Source of the DNA: Enteropsectra breve
Taxonomy: Eukaryota > Microsporidia
Direction: 5' to 3'
DNA: 59,400 nt
NCBI GenBank assembly: GCA_024243835.1
Contig: JALPMN010000638.1
Span: 1 to 59,400 of the forward strand
Made by a program: the position numbers and the translations under genes. Numbering within the stretch: position 1 is the first letter of the stretch; each line of letters opens with the position of its first letter. This document shows positions 1 to 9,801 of the stretch, piece by piece. The notes under the pieces were generated by a model that ran no database searches, was not told the origin of the DNA, and saw nothing but the letters and a program-made list of their open reading frames with translations.

Positions 1-421
1 GTCCCGCCCTCACTATTTCGCAAGTATTTTGCTGCTGTGTCTCGAAGACAATGTAAAATGCAAGCTTCTAGACTGGTTCGCACTACGAGTCACCAGCAGA
101 AAAAGGAAAATTGAGCAAAGTCATCACGAAGAAGTTGCTGTTGCGCTCCAAGAATACAGGGAGCACATGGCGCTGGCTAAATTCAAGTGTAGTACAAAAA
201 TACTTTATTATAAAATTTCTACAACAAACTTTATTGAAATATACAACGAGATTACGCCTCCGAGAATAACCTCACCATTTAAAAGCTTGATTTCTCTCAG
301 TTTGGACAGTCTACGTGAAATAAAGCACATGAATCCTGTGACGTACAAAAATATCTTAAATGAAACGACAGTGCTGCCGCTAGATGTCTTTCATGGACTG
401 AAAAAGAAAGATTTCAATTAA
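1..421 (+). CDS. 3' end of an unidentified protein gene (truncated by window start)
   Basis: The reading frame is already open at base 2 and runs to a TAA at 419-421. The first possible in-frame initiator is only a TTG at 29, so the true start probably lies outside the window. The visible ~139 residues contain a basic stretch (SRKRK) and a helical middle rich in Glu/Gln, and end in a Lys-rich tail. I see no signal peptide, membrane span or known motif, and I do not recognise the family. It is followed by 620 bases without a supported gene. Confidence 0.5.
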   Translation, partial: SRPHYFASILLLCLEDNVKCKLLDWFALRVTSRKRKIEQSHHEEVAVALQEYREHMALAKFKCSTKILYYKISTTNFIEIYNEITPPRITSPFKSLISLSLDSLREIKHMNPVTYKNILNETTVLPLDVFHGLKKKDFN

Positions 422-1043
422 AATCTATGAATACTGTCTTTTAACAGAAAGCATTTGAAGTGGGCTTAGAAATTCCATATTTCACAACTTTACATCCATT
501 GGCAATAAATTTATACGACACTCAAAAGAACAAAAGACAAATCCGTTTTTAATAACTGTCTATCTTTTTATAGCCTTCATTATAAAAAGTATTATTTTCC
601 TTAAAAATGAAAACTTTTTAAGATGTTTTTTTATTCCAAGATGGCCGGCGGGCTATAGACGTAAATTAATAGAATTTGATTTCTGATCTGTAAAAGATTT
701 CAGTATGCACTTTTTTCTAGACATTATTATTACTATCAGAGAAAGTCGGAAATGTTATGGCACTTAGGACTTTATTATAATAAGCTTGATCTTGAGGTGA
801 TAATTCGAATGTACACCGCATGCTAAACTCTTTTTTCATTAGTTTAAATTTAAAAATTTTATAACCATCTTACAAGCATCATTTTGGGATACCCAATTTA
901 TACGTTAATAATTAAAGCTTCTAGATTAGTATTTCTGTATAATACTACGAAATATGCAAGAGAAATTCAGCCTTTCTTTGATGATTCTGCTTATCGATTT
1001 AAGATAAATTTTTAAAAAAAATTTTTAATTTACTACCGTTAAT
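422..1043. other. intergenic region, no supported gene
   Basis: AT-rich spacer. The longest ATG-initiated frame I found is 40 codons on the minus strand (717-839), which is too short and unmarked to call. The bases before the downstream RING gene carry poly-A/T tracts. Confidence 0.6.
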
Positions 1044-3506
1044 ATGCGATTCTTTCCGTTATTTCTGTTTTGTGCTGCCACAGAGACATTTCATAATTCC
1101 GAAGCAGTAGAAAAGAATTCCAACTCGAAAGACCAAAACGCCTCTGAAGAACTTATAGAATGCAGCATTTGTTTTGAATGTGTGAGACCAAGCGTTGAAG
1201 GAGCAATGAAAGAGTGCCTTTCCTTCCCAACAGATATTATTAGCTGCAAGAATCCGATAAATCCGCATTTCTACCACAAGAGCTGTATAATTGAATGGAT
1301 ACATAAACAAACAGATAAAAATGTATTAACGTGTCCCATTTGCCAAGAAGTTACATCTATAAACGTTACTTCTCTTATAAAAGAAACGGTTTTTCCACTT
1401 ATGACAGACCAAGCCAGTTTCTATCCGGAGTTTATAGATCTTATCTACAGGGTTCTTAAAAGTAATATTTTTAATTTCCTATTATCTGAGGACAACTTTG
1501 AAAATTTGGAAATGCTGGAAAAAACCATCAAGAATCTAAAGGTTTTAAAGGACAAGACATATGAAATGAGTTTCTTGTTGGATAATAGAATTAATTCTAA
1601 AAAAATATACAAAGAAGAAGCCATTAACGACTTTAAAATTGTTTATAGTATTCTTAAAACCCCATGCGACACAATGGATGCTTTACTGAAAGCAGTTGAA
1701 AGGTATGCAACAAATGATACTAAACACGAACAAATAATTATGGTTCTTTTGGTGAATTTTTTCGCAAAAAATAAACTTGAAGACTTTATTTGTTATCAAA
1801 AAACACATGCAAGCACCAGCCCCCAAAATTTGAAAACTTTAGAGGTTGTTAATAACAAATTTAATGAACTAATTGCCACTAAAGAAGTAATTATAGATTT
1901 AATTTACTCAGCCCTGTGCACAGATGCATACGAGAAAATCAAAAAAATATCAGAAATATTTCCTAAGCAAATTTCCTATATTCCTTTGCTTGAGCGCAAG
2001 CTCACAACATCCATAGAATGGATTGCGAATGAACAAAATAGCTTGGCAATGACAAAAACCATCAGCTATTGCATAAAAAATTCAGACTTAGTGGAATTAA
2101 GATCCTTCCTGAAGCGTATGATTGATAAATGCTTCGCCGCTAAAGTACAACGCCTCGTGAGCTATCCTTATATTCCGAGTAATCAGTTTATGATTGACAC
2201 TATTGCTGATTTTTATTCGAGTGGCCAACAACAGGATACTGTCGAAGAACATCCCTGGTTTGTATATGATTTCATTTGTGCCAAAATACTGGAAGAGTGT
2301 CCGAACGATGAGCGTCTTTACTTTGACATCTTTTATTATGCAGTTGAGCAGGAAGTATTGAACACAGCAGATGGAACAAAAGAGTATTACTTTGTGAATG
2401 TACTCGTAGACAGCAGACACATTATTAATGGGATTAGTGAGGACTTGATGAAAAAGTTAGTTACTGATGACAGGCGTGACCATATAAGCATGCTACTGCG
2501 CCACTGTTTTTACCGAGATAATGTTAAAGAGCTTTTTAAACTCGCTGGCAGAATGAAAAGTAAACCAGCCAAGTCCCTTTTTACTACGCTTATGAAACAG
2601 GAGCTATTTTTGAATTTTAAAAACTATGAAAAGGTTAAAAAATATAAAACTAAAAAGCAAAATTACAATCAAATGGGATTGTGGAAGGGTATTTCTGATT
2701 ATGAAATATATAGTCTCTGTAAGAAGTGCATTCAAAGGGGAAATTATAAAAAAATTGCATCCTTAATTTATGTATGTCAGAACATGGATTTAATAAAGAT
2801 ACTAGATCAGCAGGCGGTTAAAAACATAATCTCCGCAACAGATTTTTTTGCACATTTGCCGAGAATTGAACCTTTCTTTACGAAAAATAGTAAATTTTCG
2901 CCCTTTGTGCGTCACAATTTCATCCAAATTTTCGAAATGGGATGCAAAATATACGCAGGTGCAAATAATGCTCGCATTTTGCTGCTTCTTAAGTATCTTA
3001 ACACAATCGGCTTTAATGGCTGCGGCAGCTTCGAAGAGTACAAGCACATATTCAAGTATCTGTCGCAAAGGGACGATGCATTTTATCTGCTCAATACAGG
3101 GAGAGCACACTTCTCCGAACAGTTTAATTGCGGTTTGGCCGTTTATATAACAAAATTGATCAAACAATCTGACTCTTTCGTCCAAATCGAATACACTGAG
3201 CATTGTGATCATAGGAATCGTTTCGATAAATGGGAAATGGGTCTTGATATGATAGCAAAAGATGACCTTTTGAGATGGACAATGCAAGATGCATATACCT
3301 GGTGTGGCAAGCTGGATGAGCGGGATAAATCTGGAAAGGAGTGGAACCCATACATGGAACTGGAAAAGAGTGGGACACACTATATTGAGACTATGAAAAA
3401 GCAATATTCATCATCTTGGCTATTTAATAGCAGTTTAACAGCTTTTATTCCCAGCCATGTGGTGGACAAGATTAAAGAAAAGATAAAACTAGATAGTAAA
3501 AACTAA
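1044..3506 (+). CDS. predicted secreted or membrane-targeted RING-H2 protein (putative E3 ubiquitin ligase)
   Basis: 820 residues. The first ~20 are hydrophobic and read as a signal peptide. A zinc-binding RING-H2 pattern follows: C40-x2-C43, C68, H75-x2-H78-x2-C81, C97-x2-C100, with a WI after C81 and a proline after C97, as in E2-binding RING domains. The third Cys is further from the first His than in textbook RING-H2. The remaining ~700 residues are helical and Lys/Asn-rich, with no second domain I recognise. RING proteins of this kind usually promote ubiquitin transfer from an E2 enzyme. A signal peptide on a RING protein points to the secretory route or export into the host cell; that is inference. 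The gene converges on a second predicted secreted protein that resembles a deubiquitinase. The start is the first ATG and gives the signal peptide directly. Confidence 0.65.
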   Translation: MRFFPLFLFCAATETFHNSEAVEKNSNSKDQNASEELIECSICFECVRPSVEGAMKECLSFPTDIISCKNPINPHFYHKSCIIEWIHKQTDKNVLTCPICQEVTSINVTSLIKETVFPLMTDQASFYPEFIDLIYRVLKSNIFNFLLSEDNFENLEMLEKTIKNLKVLKDKTYEMSFLLDNRINSKKIYKEEAINDFKIVYSILKTPCDTMDALLKAVERYATNDTKHEQIIMVLLVNFFAKNKLEDFICYQKTHASTSPQNLKTLEVVNNKFNELIATKEVIIDLIYSALCTDAYEKIKKISEIFPKQISYIPLLERKLTTSIEWIANEQNSLAMTKTISYCIKNSDLVELRSFLKRMIDKCFAAKVQRLVSYPYIPSNQFMIDTIADFYSSGQQQDTVEEHPWFVYDFICAKILEECPNDERLYFDIFYYAVEQEVLNTADGTKEYYFVNVLVDSRHIINGISEDLMKKLVTDDRRDHISMLLRHCFYRDNVKELFKLAGRMKSKPAKSLFTTLMKQELFLNFKNYEKVKKYKTKKQNYNQMGLWKGISDYEIYSLCKKCIQRGNYKKIASLIYVCQNMDLIKILDQQAVKNIISATDFFAHLPRIEPFFTKNSKFSPFVRHNFIQIFEMGCKIYAGANNARILLLLKYLNTIGFNGCGSFEEYKHIFKYLSQRDDAFYLLNTGRAHFSEQFNCGLAVYITKLIKQSDSFVQIEYTEHCDHRNRFDKWEMGLDMIAKDDLLRWTMQDAYTWCGKLDERDKSGKEWNPYMELEKSGTHYIETMKKQYSSSWLFNSSLTAFIPSHVVDKIKEKIKLDSKN

Positions 3507-3808
3507 AGCCTATTAAAATTCTTATTTCAACATTTTTCATTCGTGTATGAATTCTATAACAAAGATATTTAAGCATTTTACATTGCAAATGATATTATCG
3601 TGCTTAATAAACAATGTTAGCAATAATACACTCTGTCCAAAAAATCGATATTACCATCTTTTGACAGATGTAAGTGCATTTATTTTTTTCTGCTAATTGG
3701 GATATCGAATAATAAGTAACATTTTGTCCATGAAAAAAAAGAATGTCGGTTCATACAGAGTAGCAAAATTTTGAATAAAAGGCAGCAATGTATACAATAA
3801 TGTTTTAG
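3507..3808. other. convergent intergenic spacer
   Basis: This spacer lies between two converging genes. A 49-codon ATG frame at 3548 has AT-driven codon use and no start signal, so I do not call it. Confidence 0.6.
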
Positions 3809-4792
3809 TTACATTTTTCTTTTTAGAAGCACGGCAGTGCACTGTTCAGTAAATTTACTGAATTTTTCAAAAGAATCGAAGGCCCTGATATTATCGCTTC
3901 CAAACATGACAAACTTATCGCCTTTTTGAAAAATCCCATAGTACGGCGCATTATCATGATTTTGTGCAATGATGCCAATAATTTCATATCTTGCTGTGCG
4001 ATCAGATGCATCGACCACAAACTCCCTTTCTACAATAAAAGCACTATGCCTTGGTGCCTGTTTTCTTATTTCAACAGCCAGATAAATTGAAAAATCGATA
4101 AAAAGGCCACAGCTCTGCTTCGCCTTAAAGTATTTCGAAAGCGCATGTTTCAGATCCTGTTCATCTTTAGACACTGTAATATGAGTTTCCGTGCTTGCAA
4201 GGCTGTCTCTGCGCATGTCTGGTCTCGTGAAATAGCGCATAGAGTATATCTCTGGAAACTTCTCAAAAATAAATCCATCCTCGCGTTTAAGAGCTGCAAA
4301 AAGAGTTTCGACAAATTTAGTTGGCGTAGTAGCCGCTGAAGCATCATCCAGCGCTGCTATAAGTTCAGATACATCTATATCTTGTTTTTGTAACGCAGCA
4401 CTTGAGACTATGTTTTTAAATGAATGCGAAACGGGGCACTTTTCTTTGGTGAAAGAATTAGACTTATAGTAGAATCCAAACTCAGGAATTGAGAGAAGAT
4501 ACTGAAGACACACCCGTGCAACATTTTTTTCGTCACATTCTGCAATCAAAGTTGAAGGCCCGAATACTGGTGTGGAAATACCAAGCGCTCCAATGCATGG
4601 GCATATTGGTGGTGGAGTACAATTTTTCCTCGAGGATACTTTAGGAAGAACAATGCCACACATATTAAGCTTAAAACATTCATTTACCTCTCCCATAAGA
4701 ACAAGCAGCTCTTCAAATGTAATGTTCAAGCAGCGGCAGATACTCATGCCAAGTACAGATGATGCAAGAGTCAGCAGGCACAATACATCCAT
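3809..4792 (-). CDS. predicted secreted protein resembling a ubiquitin-specific protease, without catalytic residues
   Basis: 327 residues with an N-terminal hydrophobic leader (residues 1-16). The overall plan matches a USP/UCH (peptidase C19) fold. Around residues 68-106 there is a Cys-box-like segment ending LQYLLSIPEF. The middle is helical (residues 140-170). The C-terminal half runs FSIYLAVEIRK (234-244), then YEIIGIIAQNHDNAPYYGIF (269-288), then KFVMFGSDNIRAF, matching the family order of beta strand, 'YxLxavixH..GHYxay' and 'WykFdDs'. The Cys expected in the Cys box is absent (Asn90, or a Thr under another alignment), and the His of 'GHY' is Pro283. If the assignment is right, it can bind ubiquitin but not cleave it. 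Its neighbour is a RING protein, also with a leader peptide. The assignment is by eye and needs a profile search; another secreted fold remains possible. Confidence 0.45.
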   Translation of the reverse strand: MDVLCLLTLASSVLGMSICRCLNITFEELLVLMGEVNECFKLNMCGIVLPKVSSRKNCTPPPICPCIGALGISTPVFGPSTLIAECDEKNVARVCLQYLLSIPEFGFYYKSNSFTKEKCPVSHSFKNIVSSAALQKQDIDVSELIAALDDASAATTPTKFVETLFAALKREDGFIFEKFPEIYSMRYFTRPDMRRDSLASTETHITVSKDEQDLKHALSKYFKAKQSCGLFIDFSIYLAVEIRKQAPRHSAFIVEREFVVDASDRTARYEIIGIIAQNHDNAPYYGIFQKGDKFVMFGSDNIRAFDSFEKFSKFTEQCTAVLLKRKM

Positions 4793-6323
4793 GCTACTGT
4801 ATTTTGGCTGCCTTAAATATGTTTAATTAAAGGCATATTCGATCAGTATAACTAATGCAAATTAAAATGAGTATCGTTAAAGTCTAAAATTTGCAAATAA
4901 AGCCAAACAGTGATGAAAGCCTCACATATGTGTCATTCATACTCTGATGAGCTGTTATTTCAGCCTTTACTTATGTAAAAATGTCAAAATGTCAAAGTTA
5001 TTGCTCAGTTTACTAATTCCAGTGATAAATCATAGCCAGTCATAACTGAGTTTGCTTGTAGAAAATTACTCTGATACTTAAACTAATACTGTTACTTTAA
5101 CACGCATGAAGTATATTATAAAAACGATCATAAATATAGACTAGACTGGTGAGCCTGCCATTATATGATAATAGTATCACATCTGTATTCAATAAAACAG
5201 CATCGAGTTTTTAAGCGATTATAATTAAACGTATAATTGAAATAACATGCATAATTTTGCTAATTTAAAAAGAGGAATACCGTTGGACTATTTTCAAGTA
5301 TTAAACTGAAAATTTTTTGAGTCCATATCATCCCGTACAGTGCGCACCTGCTAAGAAAACTAGTAGTGTTAGTGTATCCAACGAGCATAAAAGGCCTGTA
5401 ATAGCACTGAAAAAAACAATAGCTTCTGCAAAGCAGATTTTTCAGTATTTAGAGCGAAAGTGATGCATCCACTAATATTGGTCCCTTTATCAAGCGATTC
5501 GTGTATTTATATAAGCTCTGTAAGGCAGTTTCTGTGCATAATAGAGGGCCATGTGAAGCGCCAACTACTACCTGAGCACTAACTTGCATTTATTCGCTAA
5601 ATAGTCTTTTAAACCACCATAAGTTTGTAAACAAACATAATGTTGCAATAGTCCTGTATGAATCTAAAGATTGGGCAGTAAAGTAGAACACGCTTAATGC
5701 AATTAACTTTCTTTGACGTTAATTAATTTTTAATTAAAATTATTTTTAATAGCTATCAGAAATTAAAATAAATTTATCTTGTTCTCAATATTACAGTAGC
5801 ATGGAGGGCAGCACTACATTTTCAGAAATGTCACTTACTTTTTTGATCGAAATTGGTTTTCTATTTTAATTTTGTCCACGAAAATAGACGTAATTAAGCA
5901 TAGAAAAGTGATTACTAAATACTCTAAAATAAAATTTTTGCAAAATTTTTATCTACAGTGGCCAATTTTTGTGAAGCAAACACGAAACCCATTTATTATT
6001 TTCTTGTGTGCAATGCAGTCCACAGTTCCCAAATTTTTAATATTTGTTTTTGGTGTATCTAAACATTAAAATTTTGATTTTAATATATCAATTTAATATT
6101 TTCATAAATTAGATACTTGTAGTGTAATTAGTACAGAGTAGTTTAATTAGCATATGCCCAAAACAGAATGTTTCATGCCCCCTGGGTGCATTTTTTTTCA
6201 AAGAGATTTATTTTTGGTATGATACTGTAACATTTTGATTTCTGATAAACATGTCTTAAAAACTTTTAGTTTCAAAATATTTATATGTTAAAGTTATAAA
6301 TTTTGATACGGCTTAGCAAGCCC
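4793..6323. other. 1.5-kb gene-poor region with a possible gene relic
   Basis: There is no intact gene. Between about 5306 and 5580, two overlapping plus-strand frames stay open for ~50 and ~64 codons, in the GC-richest part of the spacer, but neither begins with an ATG at its left edge. They could be frameshifted remains of a gene. A 65-codon frame at 5872-6069 starts with TTG and is almost certainly chance. The last 200 bases are AT tracts leading into the next gene. Confidence 0.4.
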
Positions 6324-7298
6324 ATGCCAGCAGAGCTCTATATGTGTGTGCTCAATTCTCTTAATGTGCTTGGCATTGACAATGAAAATGAGCTAATACG
6401 GCATGTGTTCTTTTATACTGGGCGGCTGTTTTCTCTTGGAGAGATTCTGCACATATATGCGAAGGCCTACTGCATAGCGGCAGCTGTTGGCTACTCCAAT
6501 CCGCTTGAGTACATGCGGGACTGCTTTTCTGACGGCTGTGTGCAGCAAGTGCGTGTCTACAACAGGCCTGCACATGAAAAAGAAGTGCTTGAGTATTTCG
6601 AAGACAACGTTTCCTACACGCAGACAGCATCAACGGACCGGATGTATGGCGCAGACAGCTCAAAAGGCGACCGGCTGTCTTCTATATCGCTCAAAGAGTG
6701 TAGTCGTACCGCAACGAAAGAAGAGGCCGAGGGAAGAAGCTTTGAGAGCAAAAACAAAAGCACGAAGGTGGGCAGTCCTGCGAGAGGAAGCAATGTGCAG
6801 ATGTCAGCCAATGAAAAGCATAGAATAACCAAGGACAAGAAGATGCACCAGTACTACCGTTCGATGGACCAGCAGGAGAAGGACTTTGACAACATCTACG
6901 ATCATTTCAGTGGAAAGTCGCGTGTGAACGAAGGTGGGAAGTTTTTCTTTGACAGCAGAAACGCGCTTGCGGATAATCCGATATTTCTGGATTTTCTGGA
7001 TGCATTTGAAATCCAGCTCAGAGAGATAGTCCTGAAGATATGCGGCAACTCGGTAAGCAAAGATAAGGACAAGAACCGATGGGCCAAAGAAATAGAGGTC
7101 TTTGAGGAGTACTACAGCAAGAAGTTTAACTACAAGAATGACGGAGAATACGGCATTAAGAAACTGACGAGCGAAATTGTGAAGCTGCTTCACATCATTC
7201 AGCTGAAGCTCTTCGAGATCGAAGATCCGGGAGTGCAGCGCGCGATCCTGCATTTCAAAAACAAGCTGCATCAGTTCTACAACTTCTACAGAAAGTAA
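6324..7298 (+). CDS. hypothetical protein, helical, with a disordered middle
   Basis: 324 residues. I start it at 6324 because CCC abuts this ATG, as at many genes here; the frame extends 21 bases upstream only to a TTG. Residues ~1-75 are a helical domain (FSLGEILHIYAKAYCIAAAV), ~95-190 are Ser/Lys/Glu-rich and probably disordered, and ~205-324 form a second helical domain ending in aromatic and basic residues. There is no signal peptide, membrane span or catalytic motif that I recognise. GC content is higher than in the flanks, consistent with a conserved expressed gene. It lies convergent with the next transporter gene. Confidence 0.8.
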   Translation: MPAELYMCVLNSLNVLGIDNENELIRHVFFYTGRLFSLGEILHIYAKAYCIAAAVGYSNPLEYMRDCFSDGCVQQVRVYNRPAHEKEVLEYFEDNVSYTQTASTDRMYGADSSKGDRLSSISLKECSRTATKEEAEGRSFESKNKSTKVGSPARGSNVQMSANEKHRITKDKKMHQYYRSMDQQEKDFDNIYDHFSGKSRVNEGGKFFFDSRNALADNPIFLDFLDAFEIQLREIVLKICGNSVSKDKDKNRWAKEIEVFEEYYSKKFNYKNDGEYGIKKLTSEIVKLLHIIQLKLFEIEDPGVQRAILHFKNKLHQFYNFYRK

Positions 7299-7578
7299 GG
7301 AAAATGATTCCATTGTAAATAAACAAACAGAAAATAGTCATAGATCTTCTTGGCACGTGTTAAAATGCCCAAATTATGAGTAAAGTAAATAAATTGTGTT
7401 TTAATAAACTGTTGTATTTAGTTATAAAACGCAATCTCAAGATGATTCTAACATCTAACCCTTAATTTTTATAAAACATAACAGGGTGTTATGCATACAG
7501 TGGTTGTGCTTAGGAGATCCTTTGAGATTTTTATTAACGGTATTCAGGTCTCTAATGTAATTGTTTCTTTCAGAATAT

Positions 7579-8973
7579 CTAAGCACCGATGAAACTTGGA
7601 ATGCTCTTCATACCAATCAAAATAGAAATTAAACTAACAAGGGCAACTACAAGCGAGATCAGTGCGGTTGTCGCGATAGGAACGATATTCCTGATTTTAA
7701 TCGCCTTTATGTAGCACATACAGTAAATGCACGCAAGGAAGTACCTGACAAGAGGCACACTGATAACGAGAGCCAGCACCACAGTGTCGTATGAAATACC
7801 CAGTGAGTAGAATGCCACCCAGAGCAGCAGCTGGGCGACTGCACAGGCAACACCGGCCAGCATTTTAAATATTTTTGCACTCAGAATCTTCGGCAGTCTC
7901 TCAGCGATATTTTTGTAAATCTGCAGAATCAGACTCAGATACGATGCAGACAAAAATATTAAAAATGTCCTGTAAATTATGTTGAATGGTTTCGATGTTC
8001 CAGCAATGTTCTGCAGCACTTGCAGAAAACTTCCAAGGCTCGATGTGTTCCCGATGTACAGATAGATGAGAATTCCGAAAAAGATGTTTGTTGCAATCGG
8101 CACCAGCCCGCTAATGAAAGACAGTGCAACCCTCGTGGACAGCGGCTTATTTGAATTATTTGCTTCATTTGGGTTCTTCACTTCATTTGTCTTGCAGCGA
8201 GGCTTGTTTATTGCGAAGAGCAGGATGCAGAGGACATTAACAGACTCGAACACTTTTGCAAAAGCAATATCAGTGTGGAAGTTCTCCAAATGCAGTGGTT
8301 TAAAGTCTAAAGAAATTAGCGAGATAAACAAATATGGCAGAGTGAGACACGCCACCAGATTAATAACGACTCTTGTGCGCTTGTAGAAATATTGTAAAAA
8401 TATAGATCCGATAAGCACAGCGTAAATTCCCGCTGCGGTTATGATGCTCTTCGTATCTGAAAGGAAGAGCCAACCCTCCGTGGGAACAACATCAAAAAGC
8501 GAAGAAACAGCAGTGAACAGAAGCCCCATGTAAATTGTGCATGCGACAAGGTTCTGCAGAAGCAACACTATGCTGTACAACGGGACAATGAAAAGCTTCA
8601 ATTTGCTCGTAAAGCCCTTGTTCTTGTCTGTAACTATTTGGCTGCGATTGTCTTCCTCCACCCTAGGAGTGGCCCCTTCCTCCACATCTTCTCTTACATT
8701 TCGCTCTGCATTATTTTCTCGGTTCACTGTGCCCATCTCAATCAGCTCCTGCTGCTCGGCCTGTACAGCAACGCTTTCCTGTTCGCTGCTGTAAATGTAG
8801 TGCTCGGCGTAGGTAACGGCTGCATTGAAAAACACACATAGGGCCAGCATGGACAGTGTCATGATCATTTTGTATTCTCCAAAGACTGCAGGCATCATCC
8901 ACAGGCCTATCCCAACTGAAAACACCATTTGGGACGAGATTGCACGGAGCGTCTTCCAGACCTCTTCTCTCAT
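7579..8973 (-). CDS. divergent amino-acid transporter-like membrane protein (AAAP superfamily)
   Basis: 464 residues with about ten hydrophobic spans. The N-terminal span SVGIGLWMMPAVFGEYKMIM resembles the AAAP/SLC36-38 first helix, where a glycine-rich segment is followed by a proline. A long charged, Glu-rich loop (residues ~60-125) separates the first two spans from the rest. The family moves amino acids across membranes, usually coupled to protons or sodium; microsporidia import amino acids from the host. The ATG at 8973 is chosen over an in-frame TTG nine bases upstream; AAAATTTTGCGCC sits just before it. A much more typical family member occurs at 53285. The assignment is moderate because later helices are divergent. 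Confidence 0.6.
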   Translation of the reverse strand: MREEVWKTLRAISSQMVFSVGIGLWMMPAVFGEYKMIMTLSMLALCVFFNAAVTYAEHYIYSSEQESVAVQAEQQELIEMGTVNRENNAERNVREDVEEGATPRVEEDNRSQIVTDKNKGFTSKLKLFIVPLYSIVLLLQNLVACTIYMGLLFTAVSSLFDVVPTEGWLFLSDTKSIITAAGIYAVLIGSIFLQYFYKRTRVVINLVACLTLPYLFISLISLDFKPLHLENFHTDIAFAKVFESVNVLCILLFAINKPRCKTNEVKNPNEANNSNKPLSTRVALSFISGLVPIATNIFFGILIYLYIGNTSSLGSFLQVLQNIAGTSKPFNIIYRTFLIFLSASYLSLILQIYKNIAERLPKILSAKIFKMLAGVACAVAQLLLWVAFYSLGISYDTVVLALVISVPLVRYFLACIYCMCYIKAIKIRNIVPIATTALISLVVALVSLISILIGMKSIPSFIGA

Positions 8974-9058
8974 AAGGCGCAAAATTTTTCATATTAAAAA
9001 TCTATGATAAATGTGAAATAAATACCTCTTTATGAATTATAGCTGCTACTAAAAATAT

Positions 9059-9580
9059 TTATTTAAGCTCAGAAATCGAGTCGTAGGACCACTGGAGAAG
9101 GCCCTGGCGCTGCCGTGGCCTGCAGTACTCTTTGTGCGGTATTTTGCATTTACAGTTTTTAACGACCTGGCCCATGTGCCTCTTAAATGCCTTCCAGCGC
9201 TTAATCTGCCGATCGTCTTCATCAGGAATACGGCGGCCAATGTAGAAACGGCAGTACCACTGGAACCACCCCCGCGGATCGTCTTTGTAGATCCAGCCCT
9301 TTCGTTTCCAGTGCCCAAGGCTCATCCTGCTTTTGATCTTGAAAAAATTAAGCCTCTCATCGGGGATATCAGATGTTTTGGCTTCATCAAAAAACCCAAA
9401 CTCTCCAAACTCAGAAACACAATCGTTCATGTATTTGCCCTCAAACACACCCAGGTTTAGCATCTGGATGGGGGTAAAGGCGGGCTTAAAATCAGGATAC
9501 TCGTCTGCCCAGTCGCCTATTTCTTTTGTTGTCTCATATTTGTAGTTTGTCTGCATTTTATCATTCACTGTAATTTTCAT
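9059..9580 (-). CDS. conserved protein of unknown function (fungal/bacterial 'DPRGWFxWYC' family)
   Basis: 173 residues. The start is set at 9580, where a CCC lies a few bases upstream (CCCTTACGCAATG); upstream codons in the frame are AT-rich and unconvincing. The core has three motifs I associate with a widespread uncharacterised family of fungi and bacteria: LGVFEGKYMNDC (position ~40), WKRKGWIYKDDPRGWFQWYC (~108-128) and GRRIPDEDDRQIKRW, ending LLQWSYDS. The density of Trp, Arg and Asp is unusual and suggests an enzyme or nucleic-acid binder, but no activity is known to me. There is no leader or membrane span. It is one of a run of five minus-strand genes. Confidence 0.65.
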   Translation of the reverse strand: MKITVNDKMQTNYKYETTKEIGDWADEYPDFKPAFTPIQMLNLGVFEGKYMNDCVSEFGEFGFFDEAKTSDIPDERLNFFKIKSRMSLGHWKRKGWIYKDDPRGWFQWYCRFYIGRRIPDEDDRQIKRWKAFKRHMGQVVKNCKCKIPHKEYCRPRQRQGLLQWSYDSISELK

Positions 9581-9801
9581 TGCGTAAGGGAACCTTGTAA
9601 AAGGTAAATCTAAATGTAATATGAATTGCAGAACTTCTATCAATCAGCAATATGATTAGACTATGGGCCTTTCAAAGTTTAAAATAGCATATTAATAGAC
9701 TTAATAAACTATCATTAAAATATGATAAATAATCGTGAGAATATGATAAGTAATCACAATTTTAAGATCAATAAGATGTTTATTTAGTGAATACAGTACG
9801 A

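Noticed and set aside
717..839. 40-codon minus-strand ATG frame
   Set aside because: The frame looks moderately protein-like but is too short and has no start signal or leader peptide.
3548..3697. 49-codon plus-strand ATG frame in the convergent spacer
   Set aside because: Codon use matches AT-rich noncoding DNA and no start motif is present.
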